Below are positions 8,910-17,711 of a stretch of DNA of 64,000 nt, piece after piece; position 1 is the stretch's first letter; every line of letters begins with the position of its first letter. The notes beneath the pieces were generated by a model. The model was given only the letters and a program-made list of their open reading frames with translations, did no database searches and had not been told where the DNA came from. The position numbers and the translations under genes are program-made. The DNA is from Methanobacteriota archaeon (lineage in GTDB: Archaea; Thermoplasmatota; Thermoplasmata; RBG-16-68-12; JAJISG01). The stretch spans positions 1 through 64,000 of the forward strand of contig JAUVFR010000004.1 in the NCBI GenBank assembly GCA_030594205.1. Direction: 5' to 3'.

Positions 8910-9421
8910 GCGGGTACGCGCCAGGGGGGCTCGCCCCCCACTCGTTCGACGCAGTCAGGACAGAGATTGGGTCCCTTCCGATCCGTGTCCGCCAGCTCGT
9001 TGGAGAAGTGCATCACGCAGGTCGCCTCCGGGCAGTGATCGAGACCCACGTTGTGACCAAGTTCGTGGAGGGCCTCTTTCAACGCGCGGAAACGGAAGAG
9101 ACGGGAATCGTCAGGCGACAGCCTGTGGAGAGAGATAACAGCGGCCTGCCCCCCGACGTCGGCTTGTCCGAAGACGAAATTCAGAGGGTCGACGTAGAGG
9201 TCGACCTCCGTCACCACGAGTACGTGCTCCCCGTGGGCCCGTCGCCCCATCTTCAAGAGCTCGGGAGCGCGATACTGGTCTCGCTCCGGGTTGTGGGCCG
9301 CTCCAGGAACCCCCTGGGACGGGAGGGTAGTCACCCCTACTCCGGCTCGGCGCAGGTCTGCATCAAGAGCCTCGAGGACGTTCTTCTCCACGTCTCCCGC
9401 GGGCAAGACGGAGACCTGCAC
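8906..9421 (-). CDS. amzA: Archaemetzincin, zinc metalloprotease
   Basis: 171-residue M54-family protein. The zinc site HELGHNVGLDHC is the archaemetzincin form of HExxHxxGxxH with the following Cys. It is followed by a second Cys (ATCVMHFSN) and a CPDC pair, the four cysteines that bind the structural zinc in this family. Its physiological substrate is unknown even in studied members. The start is GTG 9421, 1 nt after the rtcB stop, so the two genes are probably cotranscribed. Confidence 0.95.
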   Translation of the reverse strand: MQVSVLPAGDVEKNVLEALDADLRRAGVGVTTLPSQGVPGAAHNPERDQYRAPELLKMGRRAHGEHVLVVTEVDLYVDPLNFVFGQADVGGQAAVISLHRLSPDDSRLFRFRALKEALHELGHNVGLDHCPEATCVMHFSNELADTDRKGPNLCPDCVERVGGEPPWRVPA

Positions 9422-9422
9422 G

Positions 9423-10883
9423 TCACCCCTTCACGACACCCATCGGCGTCAGCTTCACTACGATGTCGGAGATTCCGGCGCCCTGACAGACCTCCACCAC
9501 GTTCTCGACGTCCTTGTAGGCCCCGGGGGCCTCCTCGACCAGCCCCTTCCAGCTGGCGGAGTGGGCGTAGATACCCTGGCGGGCGAGATCCTGCTGGACC
9601 TGATTGGCCCGCCACTTCCGCGCGGCCGCCTTGCGGGACATAATCCGCCCCGCCCCGTGGCACGTGGAGCCAAAGGTCTGTTCCATGGCACCTTCCGTGC
9701 CAACGAGGACGAAGGAGTGGGTCCCCATGCTACCGGGAATGAGGACGGGCTGGCCGATGTCGCTGTATTGGGAGGGCACCTCGGCGTGGCCTGGTGGAAA
9801 GGCGCGCGTGGCCCCTTTGCGGTGGACGAAGACCTCCCTCCGGCCCCCGTCGAGTTGGTGCTCCTCGAGCTTCGCCATGTTGTGGCTGACATCGTAGACG
9901 ATCCGCATCCCCAAGTCCTCGGCAGGCTCCCCGAGAACGGCCTCAAACGACTCTCGCATCCAATGGGTAATGATCTGCCGGTTCGCGAAGGCGAAGTTCG
10001 CGCCCGTATACATCGCGTGGTGGTAATCCTGCCCCTCCTGAGACTGGACAGGTGCGGCGGCTAGCTGGCGATCCGGCAGTTCGATACCGTACTTCCTGAC
10101 GGCCTGTTCGTGGAGTCGGATGTAGTCGGTGGCCACCTGGTGGCCGTAGCCTCGAGAGCCCGTGTGGACCATGACGCAGACCTGGCCTTCGCGGTCAATC
10201 CCCATCGTCTTCGCAGCTTTGGGGTTCCGAATCTCCTCCACGTACTGTATCTCCACAAAGTGGTTCCCGGCCCCCAGGGTCCCGAGCTGGGGCATGCCGC
10301 GAGCCAAGGCCTTTTGGCTGACCAGCTCTGGATCCGCCAGGCCGAATGAGCCGCCTTCCTCCAGCGCGTCCAAGTCCTCCTCCCAGCCGTAGCCGTTCTC
10401 CACACCCCAACGTGCCCCGACGGAGAGGACATCCTTGAGCTCGGCCCGGGAGAGACGTAGCTTCCCCCGGGAACCGACGCCGCTTGGGACATTCTTGAAG
10501 AGGGTGTCGACGAGAGGGTGCAGTTCCTGCTCGATGGTCTTTCGGTCTAGGTCTGTTCGGACAAGACGCACGCCGCATGAAATATCGAATCCCACGCCGC
10601 CCGGTGAAATGACGCCCTCCTCGCTGTCAAAGGCTGCAACGCCTCCGATCGGGAACCCATAGCCCCAGTGAATGTCCGGCATCGCCATGGAGGCCTTCTG
10701 GATGCCTGGCATCGTTGCCACGTTGGCCACCTGCTCCAGAGCGAAGTCCTTCACGACGTTCTGAATGAGTCTCGCGTCTGCGTAGATAACGCCCGGTGCC
10801 CGCATTTCGTCCTTGTAGGACTGTGGAATGCGGTACCGGTAGTCGTCCAGTTTCTCCAGAGGGCCTGTCCACTCTCTCCCCAT
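9423..10883 (-). CDS. rtcB: RNA-splicing ligase RtcB
   Basis: 486-residue GTP- and Mn-dependent ligase that joins tRNA exon halves (2',3'-cyclic phosphate and 5'-OH ends) in archaea. Key motifs are MPDIHWGYGFPIGGVAAF, GVGFDISCGVRL (metal-binding Asp and Cys), LGAGNHFVEIQ (metal-binding His), HTGSRGYGHQ, and CHGAGRIMSRKAA (His that carries the guanylate). The length fits the family with no intein. It is the first gene of an rtcB-archaemetzincin pair. Confidence 0.97.
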   Translation of the reverse strand: MGREWTGPLEKLDDYRYRIPQSYKDEMRAPGVIYADARLIQNVVKDFALEQVANVATMPGIQKASMAMPDIHWGYGFPIGGVAAFDSEEGVISPGGVGFDISCGVRLVRTDLDRKTIEQELHPLVDTLFKNVPSGVGSRGKLRLSRAELKDVLSVGARWGVENGYGWEEDLDALEEGGSFGLADPELVSQKALARGMPQLGTLGAGNHFVEIQYVEEIRNPKAAKTMGIDREGQVCVMVHTGSRGYGHQVATDYIRLHEQAVRKYGIELPDRQLAAAPVQSQEGQDYHHAMYTGANFAFANRQIITHWMRESFEAVLGEPAEDLGMRIVYDVSHNMAKLEEHQLDGGRREVFVHRKGATRAFPPGHAEVPSQYSDIGQPVLIPGSMGTHSFVLVGTEGAMEQTFGSTCHGAGRIMSRKAAARKWRANQVQQDLARQGIYAHSASWKGLVEEAPGAYKDVENVVEVCQGAGISDIVVKLTPMGVVKG

Positions 10884-11004
10884 GTCTGCTTCGTATGCTA
10901 CAAGGCCAGTATCCTAATATCGTTTTCCAAGGGAAGTAGGTGAATGGCACACCATGGCTGGGTCAGCCCCCTTATCCAGGCCGAGTCATGTTTATGGCTG
11001 AACC

Positions 11005-11436
11005 ATGGCGCGGCGCTTCGGGATCCCTCGCCGTATCTCCCGTACCCTCAATCGAAGGCTTCTCAGGTTCGTAACGGGTTCAGGCTTCAACTCGTTCATC
11101 ACGCTTGAAACGCGAGGCCGCAAGACGGGTCGGTCCCATCGAGTGGTCCTTCCCGTTTACCCCGTGAGTTCCCATCGGATGTTCGTCGTCTCGAGCTATG
11201 GTCGGCAATCCGATTGGCTGAGGAACATCCTGGTATCTCCTAGTATCCGCCTCACCCGCGGCGGTCAGACCCAACGCGGATCGGTGCGACCCATCACCTG
11301 GAAGGAGTTTCGTCGTGGGATGAGGGATTTGGCGAAGGAGGCCACATCGACCTCTCGCTGGTTGGCCCTTCTGGTGAGGACCGCCTTCCTCGTTCGGGCC
11401 CGCATCTCCGGAACCGTGGTCGAGATCACGACGTGA
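11005..11436 (+). CDS. Deazaflavin (F420)-dependent nitroreductase-family protein
   Basis: 143-residue split beta-barrel protein of the Ddn/FDOR-B type. The family signature TLETRGRKTGRSHRVVLP is present, followed by FVVSSYGRQSDWLRNILVSP, where the SxGG-like and DW motifs line the F420 site. An N-terminal amphipathic basic helix is typical of this family. An FrhB-like F420 protein is encoded at 38427-39551, so F420 use in this organism is plausible. The substrate is unknown. Confidence 0.8.
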   Translation: MARRFGIPRRISRTLNRRLLRFVTGSGFNSFITLETRGRKTGRSHRVVLPVYPVSSHRMFVVSSYGRQSDWLRNILVSPSIRLTRGGQTQRGSVRPITWKEFRRGMRDLAKEATSTSRWLALLVRTAFLVRARISGTVVEITT

Positions 11437-11455
11437 TGCGGCCGAAAGCGTGCCG

Positions 11456-12232
11456 TTACGCGAGGGGCACGTGGCCGGTGCCGCTGTCCAACCAGGCCCA
11501 TCGGACCCCCCTCTGGTAGCCCAGTTTCTCGTAGAGTCCGATGGCGGCGGCGTTGGTCGAGACCACCATGAGGCCCACCTGGTCGCTCTGCTGCAGGGCG
11601 TCGCGGGTCACTGCCGAGGTGACGGCCGCCGCGCTTCCGCGTCTTCGAAAGTCGGGGGAGGTGTAGACACCCCCAATCAGGCTACGACCGCGGGAGACGA
11701 AGTGGGTGCCGGCCGCGGCGACGAGCCGTCCTCCGTCGCGGAGGCCGTAGGCAAGCCCCTGCTCGGCCCATTGGCCCCACGCCCTCGGCTCTTCGGTGGC
11801 GTCTCGATACAGGGCCTCTAAGGCATCGGCGTCCTTCTCCCCCAACCGTTCGGCATCCTGCATGTCGGCGGGGCCAAACGATGTCGCCTCCACGAACATG
11901 AAGTCCATCATGCGCCGCGCGCTGATCTCGCGTCTCTCCTCCACTGCCGCCACCAAGCCTGGGACCAGGAGAAAGGTACACGGGCTGGGAGGCGCCTGAG
12001 GCAGCATGGCCTCTGCGGCCTCTTCGTCCCCCGTGACGATGACATTGGGATATTGGCGTCCGTGCCAGGCCAGAAGGTATCCCCGGAAGGAGTCGCCCTC
12101 CACAGCCGCGAAGCACTGCACTCGGTCCCCCTCCTCCTCCAGGTCGTACAGCGCGAAGGCGTTGCGAACGAGGTCCTCCGTCAGGAAGCGCATGAAGTCA
12201 GGCCGATCGGCCGTGACGGCCTCCACCCGCAT
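11456..12232 (-). CDS. GNAT-family N-acetyltransferase
   Basis: 258 residues. The C-terminal half is a standard GNAT fold: LIGGVYTSPDFRRRGSAAAVTSAVTRDAL is the acetyl-CoA-binding motif A (RRxGxxxA) and VSTNAAAIGLYEKLGYQRGVRW is motif B. The N-terminal 120 residues look like a diverged second GNAT-like domain, as in FR47-type two-domain enzymes. The acceptor is unknown. The gene ends close to the ABC exporter operon but on its own reading unit. Confidence 0.88.
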   Translation of the reverse strand: MRVEAVTADRPDFMRFLTEDLVRNAFALYDLEEEGDRVQCFAAVEGDSFRGYLLAWHGRQYPNVIVTGDEEAAEAMLPQAPPSPCTFLLVPGLVAAVEERREISARRMMDFMFVEATSFGPADMQDAERLGEKDADALEALYRDATEEPRAWGQWAEQGLAYGLRDGGRLVAAAGTHFVSRGRSLIGGVYTSPDFRRRGSAAAVTSAVTRDALQQSDQVGLMVVSTNAAAIGLYEKLGYQRGVRWAWLDSGTGHVPLA

Positions 12233-12241
12233 GGGGACGGC

Positions 12242-13102
12242 TCAGTACTCCCCCAGGGTCCCCTGGATCCGCGCGCGGCGTTCCACCTCCTTGTAGAGAA
12301 GGTAGCTGACGGGCGGGGCCAGAATGCCAAAAAGGACGATGATGAGGATCTCCTGGGTAAGGGGAAGCAGTTCGGGGAAGCCGGCGGGGAGGCCGAGGAG
12401 AAGGGAACGAAAGGCGTCCACGGAGTAGGCCACCGGGAGGTAGCGGCTCACGTAGTCCACCATGACGTCGGGGAGGACCCCGAAGGGGAAGAACATGGCC
12501 GCGAAGATGATGAAGAAGAACTGGAGGAAACTCACCAGAAATTGGGCGCTCTCCTTCAGCCGAATCGTGATGGCCGCCATGAGCAGCCCGAGTCCCATAA
12601 GGCCGAAGATCGTGAAGAGAAGGACGACCATGGCGAGGAGGAAATTGGCCGTGGGGAGGCCGTTCACCAAGAGGGACACCAGGAGGACCGCGAACACGGC
12701 CATGACGGAGGTCCAGAGGAGGATGGCAAAGATCCGGGAAATCAGGCTGCCGAATCGGCTTGCGGGGGACATGTAGAGGGACTCCAGGGTCCCCCGGATC
12801 TGCTCTTCGCGAACTGAGAAGCCCACTTCCCAGAGGGTGAAGGAGAGGAAAAGCTGGATGATCAGCCCGTAGACCATCACACCCGCGATCTGCCTCCCCT
12901 GGGCCAGCTCGCTTCCGGGCGTGGTGAAGGCGAACGCCGCGAAGAGGAACATGAGGATGATAAGGAAGACTTGCGCGAAGGTGGCGACGAAAGCCACGGG
13001 GTACCGGGAGAACTCCATGATGGTCTTCTTGGACATCGTCAGGAAGGTGGACAGGCGCTGAAGGAGGCCCACGCGGGCGAGGCCGAAGCCGCGATGAGCC
13101 AT
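12242..13102 (-). CDS. ABC-2 type exporter permease, second subunit
   Basis: 286-residue membrane protein with about six transmembrane helices (for example FVATFAQVFLIILMFLFAAFAF, SVMAVFAVLLVSLLV, FLLAMVVLLFTIFGLMGLGLLM). The loop REEQIRGTLESLYMSPASR is the conserved ABC-2 'GTLE' region before helix 3, which contacts the ATPase. The ATG at 13102 overlaps the stop of the first permease (ATGA). With the first permease and the ATPase it forms a heterodimeric exporter of the daunorubicin/multidrug/lipid type; the cargo is unknown. Confidence 0.9.
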   Translation of the reverse strand: MAHRGFGLARVGLLQRLSTFLTMSKKTIMEFSRYPVAFVATFAQVFLIILMFLFAAFAFTTPGSELAQGRQIAGVMVYGLIIQLFLSFTLWEVGFSVREEQIRGTLESLYMSPASRFGSLISRIFAILLWTSVMAVFAVLLVSLLVNGLPTANFLLAMVVLLFTIFGLMGLGLLMAAITIRLKESAQFLVSFLQFFFIIFAAMFFPFGVLPDVMVDYVSRYLPVAYSVDAFRSLLLGLPAGFPELLPLTQEILIIVLFGILAPPVSYLLYKEVERRARIQGTLGEY

Positions 13103-13971
13103 CAATACTGCCCCACCCCCTCGTTCTTCTTCATGTGGTGTTCCGTCCGCAGGAAGAAGCTGTACCCCAGGAAGGGGACCACCGCGGCGAACACGAAGAG
13201 CACGGCCAGGTCGAAGTACCAGGTCCCGAAGAAGAAGGCCAGGTCCTGCAGGGCCGCCCGCACGCCGTTGTTCATCCACGTCGGCGGAAAGCTCAGGGCC
13301 ACCCACTGGAGGAACGGCGGGAAGAAGGCAATGGGGAAGAAGACGCCCATGAAGAAGGAGACGACCCACTGGGCGCTGTTGACGACGCTGTTGGCCTCCT
13401 TGACCTTCAGGATGAAGGCGCCGAAGAGGAAGGCCAGACCCCAGAGGGGGATGAGGCCCACGAAGAGGAAGGCTGTCGCCAGCGCGATTTCGCCCTGGAA
13501 CGGGTTCACCCCGAAGACGAGGGAGCCGACACCGAGGGCGATCGCGAAGGCAATGAGGCTCCGGAGGAAGGCATAGGTGGCGATGCCCGACACGAGGTAG
13601 AGGCGCTTCGCCGGGGCGAGGTACATGGCTTCCAGCGTCCCCATCTCCATCTCCCGCCGGATCCAGAACCCCACGATCCAGAGCATGATGGAGACGACGA
13701 CGAAGGTCACGGCCCCGAGGAGCATGTAGAGACGGTAGTCAGGGGTTCCGACCTGGCGATTGAAGTTGGCCGAGGCGGCAGCATCTCCTCCGGCCACGGA
13801 CAGCCCGATGAGGATGGGAAGGGCGGCGAAGACGAGAGGGATGAGGGTTTCCAGGAACAGGGAGCCGCGGTAGCGGGAGATGATCAGGATTCGGGCCTTG
13901 AAGACAGTCCAGACGATGTCCAGGTTGGAGCGTCTCGACATCCGGGTGAGGCCGAGCTTCTCAACGGCCAC
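13102..13971 (-). CDS. ABC-2 type exporter permease, first subunit
   Basis: 289-residue permease with about six transmembrane helices. The characteristic cytoplasmic loop is RREMEMGTLEAMYLAPAKRLYLVSG, with the GTLE motif also found in the partner permease. The two permeases are paralogs. The start overlaps the end of the ATPase gene by 11 nt, so the three genes are one translationally coupled operon. Confidence 0.9.
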   Translation of the reverse strand: MAVEKLGLTRMSRRSNLDIVWTVFKARILIISRYRGSLFLETLIPLVFAALPILIGLSVAGGDAAASANFNRQVGTPDYRLYMLLGAVTFVVVSIMLWIVGFWIRREMEMGTLEAMYLAPAKRLYLVSGIATYAFLRSLIAFAIALGVGSLVFGVNPFQGEIALATAFLFVGLIPLWGLAFLFGAFILKVKEANSVVNSAQWVVSFFMGVFFPIAFFPPFLQWVALSFPPTWMNNGVRAALQDLAFFFGTWYFDLAVLFVFAAVVPFLGYSFFLRTEHHMKKNEGVGQY

Positions 13972-14998
13972 TGGGCCCCCCCTCCCGCTCTGCCACGACC
14001 CGGGTGTCCACGTTCAGGGCCCGGCCCGTCTTCGCGATGAAGACGTCCTCTAGGGTCACCTCGTGGGGTTTGATGAAGTCCACCGTGGCGCCGTTTCCGA
14101 CGACTTTCTCGATGATCTTGGGTAGCAGCAGGCGGCTGTCCTCGGTAACGATGGAGACGGAGGTACGCCCGTCCTCCTCCGATGTGACGGTAGCCGCCTT
14201 GACGCCGGTGATGGACCGAATGTCCTCGGTGACTTTCTGCGGGATGACGCCCTCCAGGGTGATGGTCTCCTCGGTGACCAGGGAGGCCTTGAGCGCGTCC
14301 GGGGTGCCATGGGCGATGATTTCGCCGTGGTCGATGATGGCCACCCGATCGCACAGCTCTTCCGCCTCTTGCATCAGGTGGGTGGTGTACAGGATCGTGT
14401 GCCCTCGCTCGTTGAGGTCCATGACGATCCTCCGGAGCTTCCGGGCCGTGGGCACGTCCATGGTGACCGTGGGCTCGTCCAGAATGAGGATGGGTGCCTC
14501 GTTGATCAGGGCCTTTGCGAAGGCGAGAATCATTTTCTGGCCGGAGGAATAGGTTTCCACCGACCGGTCGAGGAACTCCTCCAGCTCCAGGAGCTCCTTC
14601 AGCTCTTCGATTCGCCGTCTTCGAACTTTCTTCGGCACGTGATATAGGGCCCCGAAGTAGTCGAGGTTCTCCCGCCCGGTCAGCTTCCAGTAGAGGCCGC
14701 GCTCCCCCATCAGCATCGTGCCCAGCGACGCCCGGACGAGGTTGTCCTGGGTGAGGATGTCGAAACCGTTGACCCACGCCCGGCCGCTTGTGGGGATGAG
14801 GAGCGTAGTGAGGCACTTGATCAAGGTCGTCTTCCCGGCGCCGTTGGGGCCCAAGAGACCGAAGATTTCGCCCTCCTCGATCTCCAAGTCGACGTCCTTC
14901 AGGGCCTCAACCTTCTTCTTCTTGCTTCGGAAGCCCTTGCGGTCCTTGCTGACGAAGTTTTTGGAGAGCTTCTCCGTTCGAATGATGATTTCCGGCAT
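13961..14998 (-). CDS. ABC transporter ATP-binding protein (ABC-2 exporter)
   Basis: 345-residue ATPase. Walker A is GPNGAGKTTLIK, the signature is YSSGQKMILAFAKAL (YSSGQ instead of LSGGQ), and Walker B is ILILDEPTVTMDV, followed by a switch His (LYTTHLMQEAEEL). After the nucleotide-binding domain there is an 80-residue C-terminal regulatory domain (TVTSEEDGRTSVSIV) as in DrrA-type exporters. The N-terminal insert is rich in Lys/Arg (KDRKGFRSKKKK). First gene of the exporter operon. Confidence 0.93.
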   Translation of the reverse strand: MPEIIIRTEKLSKNFVSKDRKGFRSKKKKVEALKDVDLEIEEGEIFGLLGPNGAGKTTLIKCLTTLLIPTSGRAWVNGFDILTQDNLVRASLGTMLMGERGLYWKLTGRENLDYFGALYHVPKKVRRRRIEELKELLELEEFLDRSVETYSSGQKMILAFAKALINEAPILILDEPTVTMDVPTARKLRRIVMDLNERGHTILYTTHLMQEAEELCDRVAIIDHGEIIAHGTPDALKASLVTEETITLEGVIPQKVTEDIRSITGVKAATVTSEEDGRTSVSIVTEDSRLLLPKIIEKVVGNGATVDFIKPHEVTLEDVFIAKTGRALNVDTRVVAEREGGPSGR

Positions 14999-15072
14999 GC
15001 TCCCGGGCCTCGGCCGCGACTACCCTGTTCCCGCTCTTAAGGCAACTGGGCACTTGTGACCGTGGCCTGCCC

Positions 15073-15609
15073 TCAGTCTTCGGAGAATTCCTTGCGCAGC
15101 CTGCCCTTCAGCTCCGCAATCTTCTGGGCCGTGGCCTCGACCTTGTCGATGAGGTCGCGCCGCGACTCCAACCCCGCGTGGATGAGGAAGGCGGCGCCCT
15201 CGGACCGGCTGTTGAAGATGCCCCCCTCGACGAGAAGATCGATCCGCCGGGCGTCTTCGTCCTTCACCCGCGTCATGAGCGTGTTCCGTCGCCCCCGCAG
15301 ACCCCGCTTGACGATCTTGAGGTCGAGTGGGGTGAACCCGACCCGTGCGGCATGGATTGCGCGACTCACGTCCTCCCGCACGCGGTCCATCTCGTGGTCC
15401 AGCCGGTGCTTCCAGACCCCGGCTCGTCCACGAACCTGACCGGCCTCTCGGAAGGCGGCCTCCACGATGGCCTCGATGGAATGGCGAAGTCGGTCCCGGA
15501 GGGAGTCGATGAAACGCTCCCGTGCTTCGTCGGACTCGTCTTGCACTTCGACTTCAATCTCCTCTTCGGTCTCGACCTCGTCGCCTCGGTCCTTGTCATC
15601 GGCTGTCAT
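15073..15609 (-). CDS. Acidic-tailed protein with a ribbon-helix-helix-like C-terminal domain
   Basis: 178 residues. The first 30 are strongly acidic (TEEEIEVEVQDESDEARE). A helical, arginine-rich middle follows. Residues about 120-178 (TRVKDEDARRIDLLVEGGIFNSRSEGAAFLIHAGLESRRDLI) have the strand-helix-helix pattern and SRSEAxxFLIxxGL signature of RHH/CopG-type DNA-binding proteins. It is probably a transcriptional regulator or nucleoid protein; the target is not known. A perfect palindrome between its TATA box and its start codon suggests that it regulates itself. Confidence 0.7.
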   Translation of the reverse strand: MTADDKDRGDEVETEEEIEVEVQDESDEARERFIDSLRDRLRHSIEAIVEAAFREAGQVRGRAGVWKHRLDHEMDRVREDVSRAIHAARVGFTPLDLKIVKRGLRGRRNTLMTRVKDEDARRIDLLVEGGIFNSRSEGAAFLIHAGLESRRDLIDKVEATAQKIAELKGRLRKEFSED

Positions 15610-15610
15610 A

Positions 15611-15640
15611 ATTACATGTAATGCGATTTCATGTATTTAT
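15611..15640 (-). promoter_or_regulatory. TATA box and palindromic operator of the RHH-like gene
   Basis: Minus-strand ATAAATAC (15640-15633) lies 27 nt before ATG 15609. ATTACATGTAAT at 15611-15622 is a perfect 12-nt palindrome between the TATA box and the start. A related copy, TTTCATGTATT (15627-15637), overlaps the TATA box 15 nt away (9 of 11 positions match). Two spaced palindromes over a core promoter are typical of RHH repressor sites. Confidence 0.55.
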
Positions 15641-15705
15641 CCCTTCGCTCTCAACAGTGATATCCAGAAACAAATCCTCATAACGGGCCGGGTGGAGCGA
15701 GGGAC

Positions 15706-16320
15706 GTGGTGCGGGGCAAGGTTGAGGAGCGCGTGTTCGCCCTCGAGAAGGACTTTAGGCGGCTCGAGGGGAAGCTGGAACGGTTTCTCCTCAAGCTAGA
15801 CAAGGACCACCGTGGGCAGCAGGATCTCTCCAAGGAGATGGCGAGACGGAAGAAGGGAGAGGCGGTCCTCTGGGAGGCCCTCGGCCTCGGACCACGGGCC
15901 AGAATTGGAGATCGCGGCATTCTGGCAGAGATGGATGACTCCGTCCTCCGGCTCGAGGATTACCTGCTCCAGCTGGGGGAACGAGTGCAGCGCATCCTCA
16001 CGATGCTCCAGGGGCACAAGGAATTCCTGGACAAAGTGAGCCAGAGCGTGATCGGCCACGGACTCCGCGAGCGGACCAAACTGGAACTCGACATCGCCAT
16101 GAACACCATCTCCATCTTGACCGTCGCGGGCCTGCACATCGACCCCACGATCCCGAACGAGATGGAGCAACTCCGACACGCCCTTGCCGAAAAAGACCAG
16201 AATCTCGAAGAGATTCGCCGCCGAAAGAGCGAGCTGGACCGCCGGCTGGAGGGGGAGATCAAACAGTTCGACGTCGAGCGGCTCTTCGATCCGAACTCAG
16301 AGGTCGCGGGGTATCGCTAG
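15706..16320 (+). CDS. Coiled-coil protein of unknown function
   Basis: 204 residues, not recognised. Almost entirely helical with heptad-like repeats (LEKDFRRLEGKLERFLLKLDKDH; EMEQLRHALAEKDQNLEEIRRRKSELDRRLEGEI). No membrane segment or signal peptide. The charge-rich N-terminal and C-terminal coiled coils flank a middle region LLQLGERVQRILTMLQGHKEFLDKVSQSV. It is divergent from the RHH-like gene with a 96-nt shared promoter region. The GTG start at 15706 is not certain; a second GTG follows at once. Confidence 0.7.
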   Translation: MVRGKVEERVFALEKDFRRLEGKLERFLLKLDKDHRGQQDLSKEMARRKKGEAVLWEALGLGPRARIGDRGILAEMDDSVLRLEDYLLQLGERVQRILTMLQGHKEFLDKVSQSVIGHGLRERTKLELDIAMNTISILTVAGLHIDPTIPNEMEQLRHALAEKDQNLEEIRRRKSELDRRLEGEIKQFDVERLFDPNSEVAGYR

Positions 16321-16339
16321 ACGCGGTGGACCGCCCTCG

Positions 16340-17194
16340 TCAGATTCTCCCCGCGAGACGGAGCTGGGCAAGGACCTCCCGGATCATGCGAGCGGCCAAT
16401 GCGGCCGTCTGTCCGTGGTCCCACGGCGGACTGACCTCGGTGACGTCGAACCCGATAATCCTCTCCCTCAACGCCTGAATCACCCCCTGGACTTCCAGTG
16501 GGGTCAGGCCAAAAGGCTCTGGGTTCCCGACGGCCGGCGCATAGGCGGGGTCAATCGCGTCCATATCGAGACTGAGGTAAACCCGATCTGGCAACTCTTC
16601 CACAACGCTCAGCGCGGCCTCGATTCCCTTCTCGCGAATGCGAGACGCGGTCACGGTGCGGAGGCCGAGGCGATCAGCCGCCTCCTTCTCCTCCTTGGAA
16701 GCGGATCGGACCCCGAGAACGACGGCATGGTCGGCGCCCAGGTGGTCCGCCACCCGCCGTGTCACGCAAGCGTGGCTGTTGGGATCGTCGAGGTAAGTAT
16801 CCCGGAAATCCATGTGGGCGTCCAGCACCACAAAGGCGGGTCGGTCGAGGGCCTGAACGCACGGGGGCGTCAGGGAATGCTCCCCACCCAGGGCGAGGGC
16901 GAACAGGCCCTGCGTGGCCAGGTCCGCCGCATGCCGGGCCACGCCCTTGACCATCGCCACCGAGCTGCCGAACTCTTCCAAGTTGCCCCAATCGGCGAAC
17001 CGCGCCCCTTCCAGGTCCACCCCGAGATCCAGATGGTATGTCTCGAAATTGTAAGAGGCTTGGCGAATCGCGTTCGGACCGAGCCGGGCCCCGGACCGAA
17101 AGGAGGCGGTTCCATCGTAGGGAACCCCGTAGATGGCGGCCTGGGCCCCGTCCCGAGGGCCCGCATCGGCGAAGAGAAGGGTCTCCACGCCCAT
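16340..17194 (-). CDS. speB: Agmatinase (ureohydrolase family)
   Basis: 284-residue Mn-dependent enzyme that converts agmatine to putrescine and urea. All metal-binding motifs are present: LGGEHSLT, VLDAHMDFRD, SHAC, SLDMDAIDPAYAPA, and GFDVTEVSPPWDHGQTA. The arginase/agmatinase/formimidoglutamase distinction rests on context: it follows the eIF5A gene by 2 nt, and polyamines made from agmatine feed the deoxyhypusine modification of eIF5A in archaea. That makes agmatinase the best call. Confidence 0.92.
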   Translation of the reverse strand: MGVETLLFADAGPRDGAQAAIYGVPYDGTASFRSGARLGPNAIRQASYNFETYHLDLGVDLEGARFADWGNLEEFGSSVAMVKGVARHAADLATQGLFALALGGEHSLTPPCVQALDRPAFVVLDAHMDFRDTYLDDPNSHACVTRRVADHLGADHAVVLGVRSASKEEKEAADRLGLRTVTASRIREKGIEAALSVVEELPDRVYLSLDMDAIDPAYAPAVGNPEPFGLTPLEVQGVIQALRERIIGFDVTEVSPPWDHGQTAALAARMIREVLAQLRLAGRI

Positions 17195-17196
17195 GC

Positions 17197-17586
17197 CTAC
17201 GGCCTGCTGAGCAGTTTGGGGCGTCCCATGGCCACCATGTACTGTAGGTTCTGGCTCGGCTCGAGCTTGCCTTCGAAGTCCGCCGGCACGGGCAGCGTAA
17301 AGGTCTCGTAGGTCTCGAGGTCCATGAGTTGCACTTCGCCTCCTTGAAGCGAGAGCACTTGGGCCCTTCGTCGATCGATCATCGGCACGCGCACCTTGTG
17401 AGTGACTGGGTGAACGATGCTACGCTTCTGGTTGTCGAACAGCCCGAAGCACTCGATCCTGGCCTTGGCCTCACCGTGCTTCCCTGGCTTGCTCGTCGTG
17501 ATGCTGATGATCCGGCAGGGCTCGTCCCCAATCAGGACATAGCGGTTGGGCTTCAGGCTGCGCACTTCTGCCTGCTCCCAGGCCAT
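17197..17586 (-). CDS. eif5a: Translation initiation factor 5A (aIF5A)
   Basis: 129-residue factor that helps peptide-bond formation at difficult sequences. The hypusination loop TSKPGKHGEAKARIECFG contains the Lys that receives the aminobutyl group (PGK-HG). The second OB-fold domain follows (VLSLQGGEVQLMDLETYETF). The start ATG 17586 lies 26 nt after a TATA box, so the mRNA is leaderless. It is cotranscribed with agmatinase, joining the modified factor to the source of its modification. Confidence 0.96.
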   Translation of the reverse strand: MAWEQAEVRSLKPNRYVLIGDEPCRIISITTSKPGKHGEAKARIECFGLFDNQKRSIVHPVTHKVRVPMIDRRRAQVLSLQGGEVQLMDLETYETFTLPVPADFEGKLEPSQNLQYMVAMGRPKLLSRP

Positions 17587-17606
17587 GGCCACGCCTGACC
17601 GCACCG

Positions 17607-17618
17607 CAATATAACCCT
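17607..17618 (-). promoter_or_regulatory. TATA box of the eIF5A-agmatinase operon
   Basis: Minus-strand GGGTTATATTGC is centred about 26 nt upstream of ATG 17586, the leaderless spacing. Confidence 0.6.
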
Positions 17619-17711
17619 TTCGCCGGCGGACGGGCGGAGGTCTCCGAACCTTGATAACGGGGACCAAACGCTTATCTGAACTCCCGGACGCTGACGAATC
17701 GGGAGCGCCCC

